This document shows positions 11,781 through 24,900 of a stretch of DNA of 64,000 nt, piece after piece. The notes beneath the pieces were generated by a model. It was not told the DNA's origin, did not search any database, and was given only the letters and a program-made list of their open reading frames with translations. Both the position numbers and the translations under genes were made by a program. Source of the DNA: Sycon ciliatum (lineage: Eukaryota > Porifera > Calcarea > Leucosolenida > Sycettidae). The stretch lies in contig NC_088643.1 in the NCBI RefSeq assembly GCF_964019385.1, positions 74,753,096-74,817,095 on the forward strand, read 5' to 3'. The first letter of the stretch is position 1, and every line of letters begins with the position of its first letter.

Positions 11781-12495
11781 AAAAGAGTTCTCAGTAAGCA
11801 AAAATTCGTGACTATTAAACACAGCTTTCCATTAAAAACTCTGGTATTTTCTACAACCAGGAAACCTTACCGAAAGACTCCGGCATCTGGCAGGTAAAAG
11901 GGAAGTGAGAGCAAACGCTACATGTAGTACCAGGGCATTGACTCAGACAAAGAAACCAAGACTCCGTGAATCTCAATGATAACCAACAACAGCAGCAGCA
12001 GCAGCAGCAGCAGCAACAGCAGAACTACAAGTAGGAGCACAGCTTACCGTCCCATTGACTCCTGTACAGTCCGTTCATTCAATTCTTTCTGACGTAGCTG
12101 ATCTTGGCAGGCGGCAAGTTGATCCTTTAGCTGTGAGCGCTCCTGCCGTATCTGTTCGGCTTCCTCCTCTTTTCCTTTGTGAGCAGCCACCTGGCTTTCC
12201 ATCTGTGTTAGCCTTTCTGACTGTTGATCATGTTCTCGCTTTAGGTTGTCAAAGTCACCCTGTAAGGTCTTGTAATCGGATTTGCTGCGATCATGTTCCG
12301 TCTTCACATCTCCATGGGCTTGCTTTAGGCGCTCAAGGTCAGACTTTGACTCTTCTAGCTGCGTCAGGATTGTCTTCTTTTCTCTCTCTAGGTCCTCTTT
12401 ATCAGTCTCAGCAGATGCTTTGGCAGCCTGGTAACGATGGGGGAATGTTATATCACATGCAACCGAAGCACAAACGCATTCGTTCATGCATGCAT

Positions 12496-12536
<41 letters not shown>

Positions 12537-12703
12537 TGCACGCCCGCACACACATACATACACACACACAGATACACACACGCACACACGCGCACATGCA
12601 TACACACAGACATACACACAGACACACACAAACACATACATACACACATGTACACACACAACGTTATATGTACACACACACACACCACACACACGCACGC
12701 ACG

Positions 12704-12744
<41 letters not shown>

Positions 12745-15700
12745 GCGATTCAAAAGTCAATCACGAGCATGTACATGTGATGTAGCTGAACCAAAGAGGC
12801 TAGCCTAGACTTCAAGATGCATGCTCTAGCAATAATTGCTGCATGTCCTGCGTGCTAAGATGCACACACGCATGCATGAATGCATGCACCCACCATGCCC
12901 ACTCACACACGCCCCCCGCTCACACACAAATACGCACATGGCCCGGAAATGTGCGTGCACAAAGTGGCTGCATCGGTTACCTTTTCTTCCTTGAATTCTG
13001 TCTGCAGCTTAGTGACCTGCAGCCTGCAGTCTGCATGAAAACAAAGTACCAGAAACATCACTAGCTCTCACTTGCTTTATAACTGAGCCATTGTATGATC
13101 CCTGTACACAAAATCATCATGGCACATCGGCACATTTGCGGGCAGTCAAGCGGCATTGCACAAGTAGTCGTAACTGGCAACTGTGTACACACTTACTTTC
13201 CGCTTCTTCCTCGGCTGTTTTCAATTTCTCCATCGTTTGTGCCTTTGAGCTCGAACATTCTAGAAAAAGAAAAGGAGGAGAGCATAAATAATCGAACAGA
13301 TGGTGAATATTGGCTGCTGCAGCGGAGCCTCCATTATCAGTATATTGGAGAAAGATGGTAAAGGAAGTATAAAGTTAAAGGGGAAGTTAAGGCAAAAATT
13401 AAAATTTCACCAGTTGTAGTCTTCGGGGTGCTGAGTCGAATGGTCTTGGTCCGAGAAAGCTGAGACGCTCCCTTCCTACTTGAATCCCAATCGAACTCGC
13501 GCACTTCCACCGAAACTGGGTGACTGCGCCCTACTAGATGGGGATTTGTATGCAAAATGTCACTAAAAGCGCCGTTTCGTTCTTATAAAAGCACGGATGA
13601 CCGCGATTGGCCCATATGTTATAGTCTTTTGGACGCTGAGTTGACTGGTTTTGGTCCGAAAAGGCTGCGATGCAGCGTTCCTCCTTTATTCCCAATCGAA
13701 CATGGCTGAACAAGTGGTCACGTGCTCCTGGGTGCCCAAATCACCTGGTCACCACGCCAGCAGGCGACAACTTTCACACCAAGGTTCAACTCGAGTTCAA
13801 CTCGAGTGACAGGACTGCACCCAAAAAAGGTCAAACAGGCTAGTAAGTTGTACCCTGCAGGCACGGTGACCAGCTGACTGGTGTACGCAGGAGCACGTGA
13901 CCGCTTGTTCAACCATGTTCGATTGGGAATAAAGGAGGAACGCTGCATCGCAGCCTTTTCGGATCAAAACCAGTCGACTCAGCGTCCAAAAGACTACAAC
14001 ATATGGGCCAATCGCGGTCATCCGTGCTTTTATAAGAACGAGACGGCGCTTTTAGTGACATTTTGCATACAAATCCCCATCTAGTAGGGCGCAGTCACCC
14101 AGTTTCGGTGGAAGTGCGCGAGTTCGATTGGGATTCAAGTAGGAAGGGAGCGTCTCAGCTTTCTCGGACCAAGACCATTCGACTCAGCACCCCGAAGACT
14201 ACAACTGGTGAAATTTTAATTTTTGCCTTAACTTCCCCTTTAATATCGACACTCCGGTTAGTGAGTTGGTGGATCATAAATAAACAACATTTCTGATATT
14301 ATGAAAAGGATCATGGCAGATTGAGACCAACTATGTTGCCACACATGTTAAATAGTACCGTAAATGACCGTTGATCCCCCCCCCCCCCCCCCTCCCACAC
14401 ACACACACCGCTTCCCAGCTGGTTTTTCGGCAGGGGACGGGAATTAGATCAAGTCGTTCAAGTGCAGTACGATGTACAACAACAAAGCAGAAGATCAGAC
14501 CTGGAATGCTGGATTGTGCACATTTTCATCCTGCACTCGCACGCATTGTGTACAGCAGTACATGTGTCAGTTCAACATCGTATTTTGTTGCATACGCCGA
14601 CGTCGCTTCAAAAGCAGAAATTCGACAGCGGGGCGGGAATTGGAGTGGGGGCGGATCAACGGTACAGTTTACGGTAGGTGCATTGCTCACTAGTCACTAC
14701 ACTGCCGCACACCGTGTGATGTACAATCAGTACAGTGTGTCGGTGCATGGTCACAGTGTGCAGTAGGCTAGCCTCATGCGCCATGGGTCACCAGCACACA
14801 CAACATGCCGGGGGCGTCGGCAAGTAATATATTTAGGGTGGTAACAGTCAGCCATCGGAAGTTCAATTTACACGTGGGGAGGGTTGCTGAGCCGAAACAT
14901 TTCGGAAATTTAGAGCCCAGATCAGGGTATTTCATTGATTCACAGGGTACCTGGGGCAAAAAGTGGTACAGTCAATACCGTAGTGACCGCACCGTGTCCG
15001 ACGCCCCTGCATGCTCATGTTAATGGTGTGGAGCTTTCGGTGTCACTTCAATTGGCCCAGTTTGCCGGCCAGCAGAGAAAGGCTCCATCAGTGCATAGTT
15101 CACTCTCATTACCCCGGCACATTCAGAGTTCCGGTCGGACCCGAGTGTACTGCACACAAAAGGTCTCGGCAGTCTGCACACAATCCACGGCTCACAGACA
15201 CCATGATGCAGATGTGGCCACCAAACCAGAGTGCATTTACATGCAAGCCTGCGGATGAATGCGTATACCAGGCACATGGATGTGTACATGGTCACCGTGA
15301 ACATGTACACAGACGCCGTGTGCTTGCGCTATGCTCTTATGTTCATTTGCCCACACTATCAATTAAGACTGGACCATCACAGCGAAGTCACTTCGCAAAT
15401 ACAGATTGCGCTTCTCTTGCCACTGAGTCTCTTGGGCACATGTTTGGCACACAGCGCGCCATATCACATAACCTATAGTACTGGGAATAGCACTCGCACA
15501 CCCGAGCTCGGTGAAATCCGGCCAAATGAAGATGCCTGTGCCTGCGCCTTGTGTCAGTGTACAGCCTGCAGTTCATGCTACTTCACTGTGCTGCATCCCG
15601 GAGCTAGACTGCTCATGCAGGTGAATTTCCTTGAGTACCATTGCCTGTTGATGTGGGTTACACCTTTATCGCGAAACTCATGTATGCCGCTTTTTTTTTT

Positions 15701-16122
15701 TCTACTGCCACAATCGTTTGGTGCAGTGGACTTTGAGCTACTGTCCCGTTTGCACCGTAGCTATCCGGACCTGAAAGTTATTACTTTCTCATAAAGATTG
15801 GATTTTTCAGAACGCTTTTCTGGTAGTACAGGAATGCAGTCCGAGGGCTTTTATGTAATGTCCGTCGAGTTAGACTGACCACGCTAGGTTTCAATACAAG
15901 TACATGTAGCACCGATAATTCCATGCCACGCTTACCATTCAATTTACTTGTCGTCAGACGAGCATGCTGTTGAGCTAAGAACTCTCGGTTGCGCACCCTG
16001 TCGTAACGTTGGTAGCCGAACATCAGCATGCACATGGCCAGCACAATAACCCCAATTATCAGGATAGGTCGGCCGCCAACACGAGAGTTGGCCATGCCAG
16101 GCGATCCATTCTTCGGACGCAT
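9614..16122 (-). CDS. GOLIM4/GOLM-like type II Golgi membrane protein, 6 exons, 636 aa
   Basis: Exons on the minus strand: 16122-15936, 13259-13197, 13030-12981, 12427-12048, 11470-11388 and 10761-9614 (stop TAG). All have AG/GT borders and the phases join exactly (1,911 bases). I chose the ATG at 16122 because upstream in-frame codons have no ATG and it has A at -3. The protein has a short basic cytoplasmic N-terminus, one membrane anchor at about residues 20-37, a charged coiled coil to about 230, a small Ala-rich exon ([15 protein letters not shown]), a Gln-rich region built of DQQQQQ repeats, and a long Asp/Glu/Gln-rich acidic tail. That order (signal-anchor, luminal coiled coil, Gln-rich then acidic C-terminus) matches GOLIM4/GPP130 and the GOLM family of cis-Golgi proteins. 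Identity rests on architecture and composition, so orthology is an inference. The first intron carries a large palindromic transposon. Confidence 0.75.
10325..10575 (-). repeat. coding minisatellite, 18-bp unit encoding QQQQQD
   Basis: About 13 tandem units of GGTCCTGCTGCTGTTGTT (plus strand) inside the last exon of the GOLIM4-like gene. Some units vary (GGGATTGTTGGTCCTG gives QSQQDQ). Near-identical neighbours suggest recent expansion and likely length polymorphism. Confidence 0.9.
11480..11572. repeat. (AC)n microsatellite
   Basis: An almost pure dinucleotide run just upstream (in gene sense) of exon 5 of the GOLIM4-like gene. The acceptor CTGCAG at 11471-11476 follows it directly. Confidence 0.9.
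12495..12745. repeat. interrupted (AC)n microsatellite
   Basis: About 250 bp of AC-rich sequence with ATGC, GCAC and TACA interruptions, in the intron between exons 3 and 4 of the GOLIM4-like gene. Confidence 0.9.
13375..14243. mobile_element. 869-bp palindromic (foldback) TTAA element
   Basis: The outer ends are TTAAAGGGGAAGTTAAGG and its exact reverse complement. The two arms, about 385 bp each (13375-13760 and 13863-14243), are nearly identical in inverted orientation around a spacer of about 100 bp. TTAA at both borders fits a TTAA target duplication (piggyBac-like or Kolobok-like). It has no transposase frame, so it is non-autonomous. It lies in intron 1 of the GOLIM4-like gene. Confidence 0.85.
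14356..14676. mobile_element. short inverted-repeat element, family with 38699-38994 (copy 1)
   Basis: Ends are TACCGTAAATGACCGTTGAT and its approximate reverse complement ATCAACGGTACAGTTTACGG. The interior (GCTTCCCAGCTGG, CAAGTGCAGTACGATGTACA, GCTGGATTGTGCACA) matches 38699-38994 in the same orientation. A poly-C tract sits just inside the left end. Confidence 0.7.
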
Positions 16123-16928
16123 TTTCGCGCTGCCACTCGCAAGACGCTCGCAGGAAGTAGGTCGTTCTTTCAGCGATCCAGAACACCTCTCCACTGATTC
16201 AGTGATTTACGCACACTTTGAAGTTTCTGCATGCACACGCACAGCTAGTACTACTAGTAGTACTAGTAGTACTAGTAGTACTAGTAGTACTAGTTAGTAG
16301 TACTATTAGTAGTGACTTCAGTGCTGTAACGGTAAATGACCGGCGCGGCGCGGTATAACTAAACCATGATAACTACACAGGCTGATCTGAGACGGTTGAC
16401 AATGAGTGAATCACAAGACTGTCGACATGTCCAGCTCAGAACGCTAGCAAAAATCCTGGACTGTCTGGAGCACCACTTAGTCTTTCCTTCATTGGCTTCA
16501 ACTAACTATTAGTAACAGTTAGTTACTTACTTGTTCAAGCAAAATGAACAGCTGAAGCTCGAACTCGAAGGACATAGTCATTAGTCATTAGGCCAGGTCT
16601 GGCAGTGCCACTGACCATGCTGACTCGGTAGATCTACTGGTTACCATGTAGATCTACATGGACGTCACAGTCATGATGATGTGTAGATCTACTCAGTAGA
16701 TCTACTAAGTGTCATTATCGTTTCAGCAGAAGGCCAGGGGATCCGAATGTTGGAGGCGTACCCTGTGCAGACCACCGGTGATGGACTAACAAAATAATAG
16801 TAAGTGTTATCCTCAAACACAGTACAGGCAATGTACTCTTGTTACAAGTACGTAATAATAATGAATAGTAATACTCGGATGGAGAGCCAAGGATTTAGTT
16901 ATAGAAAAGAAAAAGGATCAAGGAAGTA

Positions 16929-17103
16929 CAGTAAAACCTGGTTAAAGCGACCACCCCACGGTGCAAGCAAAAGCGGTCGTTAAAGCCAGGTGGTCTTTAG
17001 AACTAGGTCCCACAGTGTATGTATAGAACTGTCGGTGCATGGAAAAATGGTCGTTAAGCAGGTGGTTGCTAAACACAGAGGTCGCTTACACCAGGTTTTA
17101 CTG
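16929..17103. mobile_element. 175-bp MITE, TA-flanked, ends CAGTAAAACCTGG
   Basis: Terminal inverted repeats CAGTAAAACCTGG / CCAGGTTTTACTG, flanked on both sides by TA, as expected for a Tc1/mariner-type target duplication. No coding capacity. The same termini occur at 45991-46195. Confidence 0.85.
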
Positions 17104-17381
17104 TACTAGTACAACGGTTGTGCGGCTATAATGATTATGTCCACTAACACCACCACCAGTTACTACACAATCAGCTCATGCGATAACATTGCACCACACT
17201 GACCGACGGTACTCGGATGTTCTACAACTAACTGGCTATCAGCTCTAGCACATCTTGGATGCGCACTCCAACAACCTTCCAACTAACATAGGACTGATAG
17301 GAGGCCCGAGGGGAAGGTGAGCGCAACCAAGACACAAGCATGAGCTGAAAGTCTCAGCTGTGAAGGACGTTGGCGGATGTA

Positions 17382-17870
17382 CAGGTGCATAGCACCCGCT
17401 ACGGCTGGTTGACCATGGCCGTACCACTTTTCGAAAAGTGTGGTCCGTCTGGAACGTGCAAAACCGTAGTAAAAAATCGGGACCCGTCAGATCTTTGACA
17501 GTTTACAATTTGTTTTAGTTTGACTCATACTCGACTCGACACGGCTACTACTTTCAGTGAAGAGCCTTGTTGGCCACAAATACATGTAGGTACACTTGGT
17601 TCACGGCAACTTACTTAGTTTTCTGCACGTGAACCATAAAATTCTATGACTAAAAATCAAAGAAAAAAATGTGCCAAAGTACCCAGAACACAGGATGTTG
17701 TGTCTTTTTTTACCGGAGGATGTACCCAGAGTGCTGACAGTGCTGCAGATGTTGATGATTGTGTGAGCATGAAACTTGAAGTAGCAGCAAACAAGCCTTT
17801 ATTGTCCTTGTTTTTCTGTTCTGTCTTTTTTTACAAAATGTTCCCGCGGCACGACCCCCGGACCCCCTCC
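17382..17870. mobile_element. partial copy of the CAGGGGCGTAG-ended element
   Basis: Its left part (GTAGCACCCGCTACG-like, CCATGGCCGTACCACTTTTC, GTGCAAAACCGT) and right part (ACAAAATGTTCCCG, CCCCCGGACCCCCTCCCCC) match the reverse complement of 61929-62351. The right terminus is missing at about 17870, where another repeat begins. Confidence 0.65.
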
Positions 17871-17873
17871 CCC

Positions 17874-18368
17874 TTCACTAGGCATTTCCCAAAAACTCCG
17901 ATTTTTTGCCTTATCGGCTTTTCGATCGGCTAAGAGGATGTCCAATTTCGGCCATATTATGATCCCCAAAGTCAGAATTCGGCTCAAAGCAGTACTTGAT
18001 TTTGAAGTCACCGCTCGCAGTATGCCTTTACATGCACGCTGTAGAGGCACTAAAAAATCGATTTTCGGCAAATTCAGCGCGAAATTTGTCAATTCTCGAC
18101 GCCAATCAACAGAGATTTCTTCACAGCCATGATGTCGGCGTCTTTTCCTGCTGGCCGATTTCGAAACTGCCTGAAGTCGTAGTCACCTTTCGTAGTATAA
18201 TGGTTACAGAAATTGTATATGCATGCTGTAGAGACACCAAAACATAGATTTTCGGCGGATTCAGTACGAAAATTGCATATTCTGCGAAAAGATCGGTGAT
18301 TTCTTGGAAACCACTGTTTTCGGCGAATTTTTCGGCTGGCCGATTTGGGAAATGCCTACCCTTCACAA
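17874..18368. mobile_element. inverted-repeat element with TAGGCATTTCCCAAA ends
   Basis: TTCACTAGGCATTTCCCAAA at the left is mirrored by TTTGGGAAATGCCTA near 18345-18360. The interior contains repeated TTTTCGGC motifs and two AGATTTTCGGC segments. No coding sequence recognised. Confidence 0.55.
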
Positions 18369-18888
18369 CCACTCCGTCCTCTGATATTGCTGACCCACCC
18401 AAGTAGTTGGGTGGTATGTTGCTTTGCTACTTCGAATTGCAGTTAGACCGCATTGTCATGCGAAGGCTTATATACTGTACTAGTACTCTTGTTTATAGTA
18501 CTGTTATAAGACTACAAAACTTCATACGTGTACACACAACGGATGTAGTGTTTGCTATGTATCGCACGCAAATGGAATAGCAGTCACGGCACTTGTTCAC
18601 AAGGCGATTGGGAAATTTCATTACCAATTATTGTGTCTCCGTAACTTCTATGAAAAGATCTGCGCAACTGAACCATCCCCTCACTTTACAATTTGTAGAG
18701 CCTGTGCACACGATGCGACAGCATTGAAACCAGAGCTGATTACATCATGAAAATTGGCATACGTACTGTACTACGTAGTAGATCTACATGTACTGTACTA
18801 GTAATTCTGAAAACAAGTCGTGACAGCTACCCATCAGTAGTCGAACATATTTGTGAGTCATGTATTCTAACTATTATAAATAGAGAGG

Positions 18889-19055
18889 TTAAGATGCACG
18901 TTATTTCTGACGTGACGCGAAAGTTCAGCTCGCGTTATTTGGCTCGCACGTCGAAAAATCAACGCGAGTGACCTGCTGCTCACGTCGAAATTTGGAGTTT
19001 TACGCCAAATTTGACATGAAATTGCGCGTCACGTCGGAAATAACGTGCATCTTAA
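18889..19055. mobile_element. 167-bp TTAA MITE, copy 1
   Basis: Begins TTAAGATGCACGTTATTTC and ends with its reverse complement; TTAA at each border fits the target duplication. The same element occurs in opposite orientation at 47963-48128 with nearly identical sequence. This copy is also bracketed by AATAGAGAGG and CCTCTCTATT, an extra 10-bp inverted repeat outside the TTAA. Confidence 0.85.
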
Positions 19056-19257
19056 CCTCTCTATTCTTCGTAAAACACGCACGTACAGTACAGGTAGCAT
19101 TGCACTATACTGCTACTACTAATGTATTGTACAGGAACTACTGCACGCTGCTATTTACGGGCAGTCGCCTCAGCACGCGTACAAGGTTTCCCATCATCAG
19201 CAAGCGTACACGGTGTCCCCTTATATCGTAGACACCGGTCATGAGCGATATTGCGGA

Positions 19258-19439
19258 TACCGTAATTTCCGGAGTACATGCCGCACTTTAAACGCTCGTA
19301 ATCCCCACCCCCAAAGTCAGTGTGGCCTTTACAACGATCGTCAAATAAATGGTACTTTAAGATGGATGTCTGCATTTCGTGACAAAATCTGGGTGCAGCT
19401 TATACTCCAGTGCAGCTCATACTCTGGAAAATACGGTAC
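19258..19439. mobile_element. TACCGTA..-ended short inverted-repeat element
   Basis: Ends TACCGTAATTTCCGGAGTAC and ACTCTGGAAAATACGGTA are imperfect inverted repeats. Related ends are seen at 30816-30983, 63173-63810 and near 245-275. Confidence 0.65.
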
Positions 19440-20202
19440 ATGAAGTCGCGGATGGCTGAAGGACGGACGACAGTGGCCAGTGTACGGTATACACCAGCCA
19501 CACTCAACGGCAAACAAACACTAAAGCAACGCCGTACTGATGTGATACGGATATGAAAGTTAGGGGACAAATTATTAATGTAGAATTAATTGGAAGAGGA
19601 ATCAAGGAGGCTAAAAAAAGAGTCCAGCTCTCATAATTATAGTACATGTACAAAGGTAAAAACGGTTGGCTACGAAAAAGAACATTGGCTCCACATACAT
19701 GTCCGACGAATGGCTAAAGCTGAGTGGTCGCAAACAGAAGCAGAACATAGGATGGGACCAGCTATATCACAATGCACATGGCAAGAGCAAAGCCTGCATA
19801 GTGCACGGTCACGTGCCTCCACCTCCGGCACTGCCAAACGTCCTCAAGACTACAACACAAGTACGGCATTTTCATGTACAACAAGGAGCAACATGAAGCG
19901 ATGCGTGCAGACTCACTGCGAACAGTTGGCTACGGCTGTGGGGAGACTAGGCACGTTGACGACCGGCCGTGGCGCTCAACAAATGCACACGGTACATACT
20001 TATTTTATGTACCTAACAACTATGAACACAATCGCACCAGGCACCTTATACAGTTACGTGTACTAGAGTCCCCCCCCCCCCCCCCCGGTGCACTCTGCAA
20101 TTGTGCCACTTCGCCATTGCCAACCAGGCAAACAGTTGCAAATAGTTCACGTCAAGTGCGAACATACTGCATACAGCAAGGCAAGACCCACAGAGTGAGT
20201 GA

Positions 20203-20233
<31 letters not shown>

Positions 20234-20315
20234 TGAGTGAGTGAGAGAGAGAGAGAAAGAGCGTTTTGACAAGCTGCTGACAGTTGAATCGAACCGCACA
20301 CAGTCATGTCGAGTG

Positions 20316-21841
20316 TCATACACGCCGTGCTCTTTTCTTCTCTGGCTGAAACGAATCCATGCTGAAGGGATTGGAGTCATCATCCTGGCAGCAGGGATTC
20401 AAAGAAAATAGAAACATACATCAGCAGCCGAAGTACACAAAATACAGGGAGGAAAACAAGGAGGCCATGCGGATTGCCAGAACATGCACTATGGCCTATA
20501 AGCCAACCAGCCGTGGAAGAAAGTTGACCAACAATCAAGCTCTTTCTGGATTGAAAACGTATTGCCTATCATCACAGCCAGTTCGGGATACTGACCTCAT
20601 CATCATATTGAACGTTAGCCTTGCGCCGAGAACTGGCGCGAGAGGATGATGCCGCCGATGCAGCTGGTCTGGATGACGATGTAGTTAACCGAGAAGATGG
20701 CGCATCACTGGACATGCACCGGCAAAGAGACCAAAATAGAGTTTAATGAAGATATAGATGTACGCGTACATAAAGCCGGACTTTAGCCCTTTGAGGGTTC
20801 ATTTGACCTGCGCACAATTTAAGGGCCTCCAGGAAATCAGGCGCTCTCGGACCATAACCTCTGTCTCCTTTAAGCAAATTAGACATTGGACTTTCTGGAA
20901 AGCTCTTTTCCTCAGCTGTGCAAAGAGCCCAAGGCCAGGCACAGGGTTGCCAGCATTCCAGGTCCAGAGTGCCAAGAGTTTACTATTAAAGTATTGCATT
21001 TTCCTTGAATCCCTTTCTGCCACGCCATTCTGCCATCGAAACCAACCCAACGTTTTTTCATGTAAAAAGCTACGCAGCCTGTACATGTCCATGCACGTCA
21101 TGCTGAGCGCCACTACACACTGCGCAGGCACTCCGGGTGGGCGAGCAGAGGGAACATCCCCATTTGATGCCTACTCTCAAGCTCTGCAAATTTGTTCGAC
21201 CATGGCGAACGTTACAAGTGTTGTATCTTCAGGACAACCTGGTAGAGAAGAGTTATGCGAGCCGACCGCTGAGTTTTTCTGCTTCCGTGTGGACATTTTG
21301 ATCGTAGATATTGGTCAACACATGACGAAGTTACAACAGTGAGCACGGCGTATGAGTAAGTTGGTGCCGGGTGCTATGCAGCCTTACGGCTGCAGATGCC
21401 AGGCTTTACTCCGATACAAGGTGATGATGGTACAGGCATTGCCAGATTTTATCGAGCATAACTGCACGTTCTTCACTGCACAGAGACTCCTCACGCCGAA
21501 CTGCACTGTACATGTATACGCAAGAGAAAACGCCGTGCAGTGTACAGTAGTGCAATCCAGGATTCCTACCAGAACACACTGTCTTGCGTCACTTACGCTG
21601 CATTCGAACGAGCACCGGCAGCCAGGCGACCACCGCGTGAAGACTTTGGCGCATCAAATTCCTCGATGATGTCATCGTCGTCACTATCACTCTTATAGCA
21701 TGAGTAAACACACAACAGCCATAACAAGAACAGTCATCGTGAGAATAACATATTTCAAACAAACAGCAGTAGCTCATAGATATAGAGAGCAACAACAACA
21801 ATGACAACATCATCAACATCAACAGCAACATCATCATCAAT

Positions 21842-21920
<79 letters not shown>

Positions 21921-24900
21921 GCAGCAGCAGCAACAACAACAGCCAAAAAAAGTAACAACAAAAATACTTGTTCTACTACTAGAGAACTCTACGTTGTGCA
22001 CACTGAACATATCGGGCACCAAAAGGCAGATCACGTCACATGTTCATTTTGTATCCAATCCAACACCCAAACTACAAAGGCACGCTGGATATGGACCCTT
22101 GTGCATATCATGCAGGAGAGAATGTGCGGCACATCTCTGACGTTTGCTGTAGATAAGAAGGTTGACATTACCGGAATGGCTACGACTGCTGATTTCTGAG
22201 AACTGAGTGCACTTGCACGCTGGAAAGAGGATTCTGTGAGAAAAACAAAACAAAAACCCAAAAGGATACCAGTCTTCTACAGAGACCATTGCTGGTCCTA
22301 AATACATTTTCATCACCATACTAGAAGTGGTAATTATATTATATGAGTAGGTGAAACAACACCACATGTATGAAATACTCAAAGTTGCTAACACTCCATC
22401 ACTTATAAAAAAAGGCTAAAAGATAGTGTATTCCAAAGTCTGAGGGAGTTGAAACGGGGAAAGTCTGAAGAAAAAATTAAACTGCCATCAGGTGCATCAC
22501 CAGGACTCGGATCACAAAGCCTCGCTTATGGCCAGCGATGCTCTACCACAAAGCTATGATGTAGTCGTCATCGCAGGAGCGACCGTTCAACATTTCCTTC
22601 AGGCTTCAAAACTAATGCTTTCTGCAAAACCGCACAGGCTGGCGCGATGCAACCATCACAGTACCCACACACTCGCACTCAAACTAGCACGCGGGAGCCT
22701 CAATACATAAATATTGATACAGTTTGAACGAGTTGAATGGACTACTGAACTACAACTTGAATTGGGTTTTGACAAATAACAAAGGCCCGTGCTTACGTAT
22801 CGTGCTTGTCGCTCCTGATGACGAAGTGGCACCCCGACCTCTGCCTCTACCCCGACCACCTACACCGACAACACAAAAACACCAGCAAAGCTACAACTCG
22901 TAGGGAACAATTTCAAGCGCACCGTATAATTGATTGACGGTAACATCTTACATCTGGAAACTAAAGCTCTCGAGAGACACCATGGAAACCTATTGTTGAA
23001 AGCCCTGTGCAATGTACATGTACGGTCAAACCTCTTTAGGACGAACAGCAAGGGACCGATGGTATTCGTTCGCAATAATGGGAATTCTTCTTATCCATAT
23101 GTTATACCCCGTGAATAACGTTATGCCGTGATTTATCCAATACAATGAGTAAAAAAGTTAGTCATAACTCGTAACATGTCCTCCTTTTTTACCATAATTA
23201 AATAGGCTCACCGTCCGAGTCCAACAATTATGAGTACTAGTTCTTCTACAAGCGAAAGTTTGTCTTATCAGTGTTCTCCTCCACTGAACATCCAAACTAC
23301 TGCGTACCCATCTCAACAAACCAGACTACTACTACATGGACAAACTCTACCCGTTAGTTCTGCGAGTAGCTGACAAGAACTTACGTGTTGATGGGGTAGC
23401 AGTCTTAGCTGTTTCTCGTGACCCGCCACGACCACCTCTTGAGCCCCGGCCGCCACGTGAACCTCGGCCACGGGTGGGTTTCGCTGCCTTAGAACTGCTG
23501 TCAATATCATCGTCATCTGAGGAAACTGTACCAATCATTGGGTGGTGGTTAAGAACAAGAAATGGAGAATATGCAAAATAGTATTCTTTCATGCCTTGAT
23601 GAACTAACACCCTTTCTTGGGCGCTTCCCTGTGCATCTTTCGCTTGAAGCTCAGTATCAGACGTTGATATCAAAGATGGCGAGAAACAAATTACATTGAC
23701 CGTCAAAAGATTCACAGCATCGTAGACGAGAACATTGCAGTGCAAATATGACCCTGTACTACACTAGTACAGTGTAACAACACATCATCGATGACAGCCT
23801 TTTACTAACTGTGAGTGATAGAGCGGGTGGAGAAATATCGACCGTGTCTTAACAGGACTTCCTCCTGGCACTAATACATCATCATCATCATCATTCATCA
23901 TACATGGCCTTATATATTGCACAGTGCCTGCTCGCTGTAGAAAACAGTCGAGCCAAAGGAGGAAAGAAAGGAGCCCTGCTTGACGTCCACAACGTACCAT
24001 CCGAGTCACTAGCGGCCTCTTTAGGAGGCTGTGATGCCCGCTCCTTTCCCACTTTTTCCAATATCTGCAGCCACACAAATCACAGAACCCCATGCACTTC
24101 TTGCAACATACAGCAACTGGCGAAAGCAGTGACATGATGACACAAACAGTTTCAGGCAATTGCACACTGCCGCTTTCCCCTGCTCTCTTTTCGCTGTTAA
24201 ACGGTTCAAAAGGCAAGCTGAGAAAGAACTTTCAAAGAGTGACAGCCCCCCGTCCCCCTCCTTCCCGACAGCACTGAGTGATCTGATAACTTATTAACAA
24301 GCCCAACAAAGTACCTCTTTGGCTTCCGCTTCGTCTTCTTCTCTCAATCGCATCTGCTGCTGCCGGTGCTGAATCTATCAGCAAAGAAAGTGTGCATGAA
24401 TGCAGAATAGCAGATGTCATCAAAGAAAGAAAGAAAAAAAAAAAGGCCAGATCCATCTACAAAACGTATGTGTATGCAGTATTATGCATCTGGCAGACCT
24501 GTGCGCATGCCACAGTATGCCTGCACATGAGATGGCGACAGAGCAGGTGGCATCCATGTAGCAATAGAAGAGTGAAACATAGCAACGGCGACTCACGAGC
24601 TGCAAGTAATCCGTTTCAGTTGCTTTGCGCTGCTTGAGATACGACTGCGTCTGGTTGAGTGAGTACTTCACAAATCTTCAAGCGTGCAGGAAAAAGAAAC
24701 ACAAGGAGAATTTTTGTTTAACACCCCAATGCCGAACCAAGCGTAAACTTTTAACAGTGCAACACTAAATACATCACGAGGATCAAGTACGACAAACCCC
24801 CAGTTGGCTGAAAAGCAGAAACACTCACTCGGAAATTGCTTCTTTCTCCTCCTTGTCTACGTACTCTTTTACCGCCATGCCAAGAGCTTTGCTGGATAGG

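Larger units (their letters stand above)
16123..20315. other. intergenic region between the GOLIM4-like gene and MRE11, filled with repeats
   Basis: No complete gene is visible. Contents: a TAGTAC-type simple repeat at about 16247-16318, four AGATCT-centred palindromes (GTAGATCTAC) between 16629 and 16710, several short transposon remnants listed separately, a poly-C run near 20071-20086 and a GAGA tract near 20205-20255. A plus-strand frame at 17646-17933 contains a Lys-rich stretch followed by SFF, reminiscent of the start of some hAT-type transposases, but it is too short to call. Confidence 0.5.

Noticed and set aside
11862-11880. A possible 16-base exon (CAG|ATGCCGGAGTCTTTCG|GTAAGG) in the GOLIM4-like gene
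   Set aside because: Including it breaks the reading phase with exon 5 (11470-11388); skipping it gives perfect phase throughout.
15781-16194. Longer N-terminus for the GOLIM4-like protein starting at 16194
   Set aside because: The first codon there is GTG, not ATG. The first in-frame ATG with good context is at 16122.
22441-22640. An extra MRE11 exon after TTTTGCAG near 22622
   Set aside because: All frames hit a stop before any donor. The exon at 22233-22172 fits phase on both sides instead.
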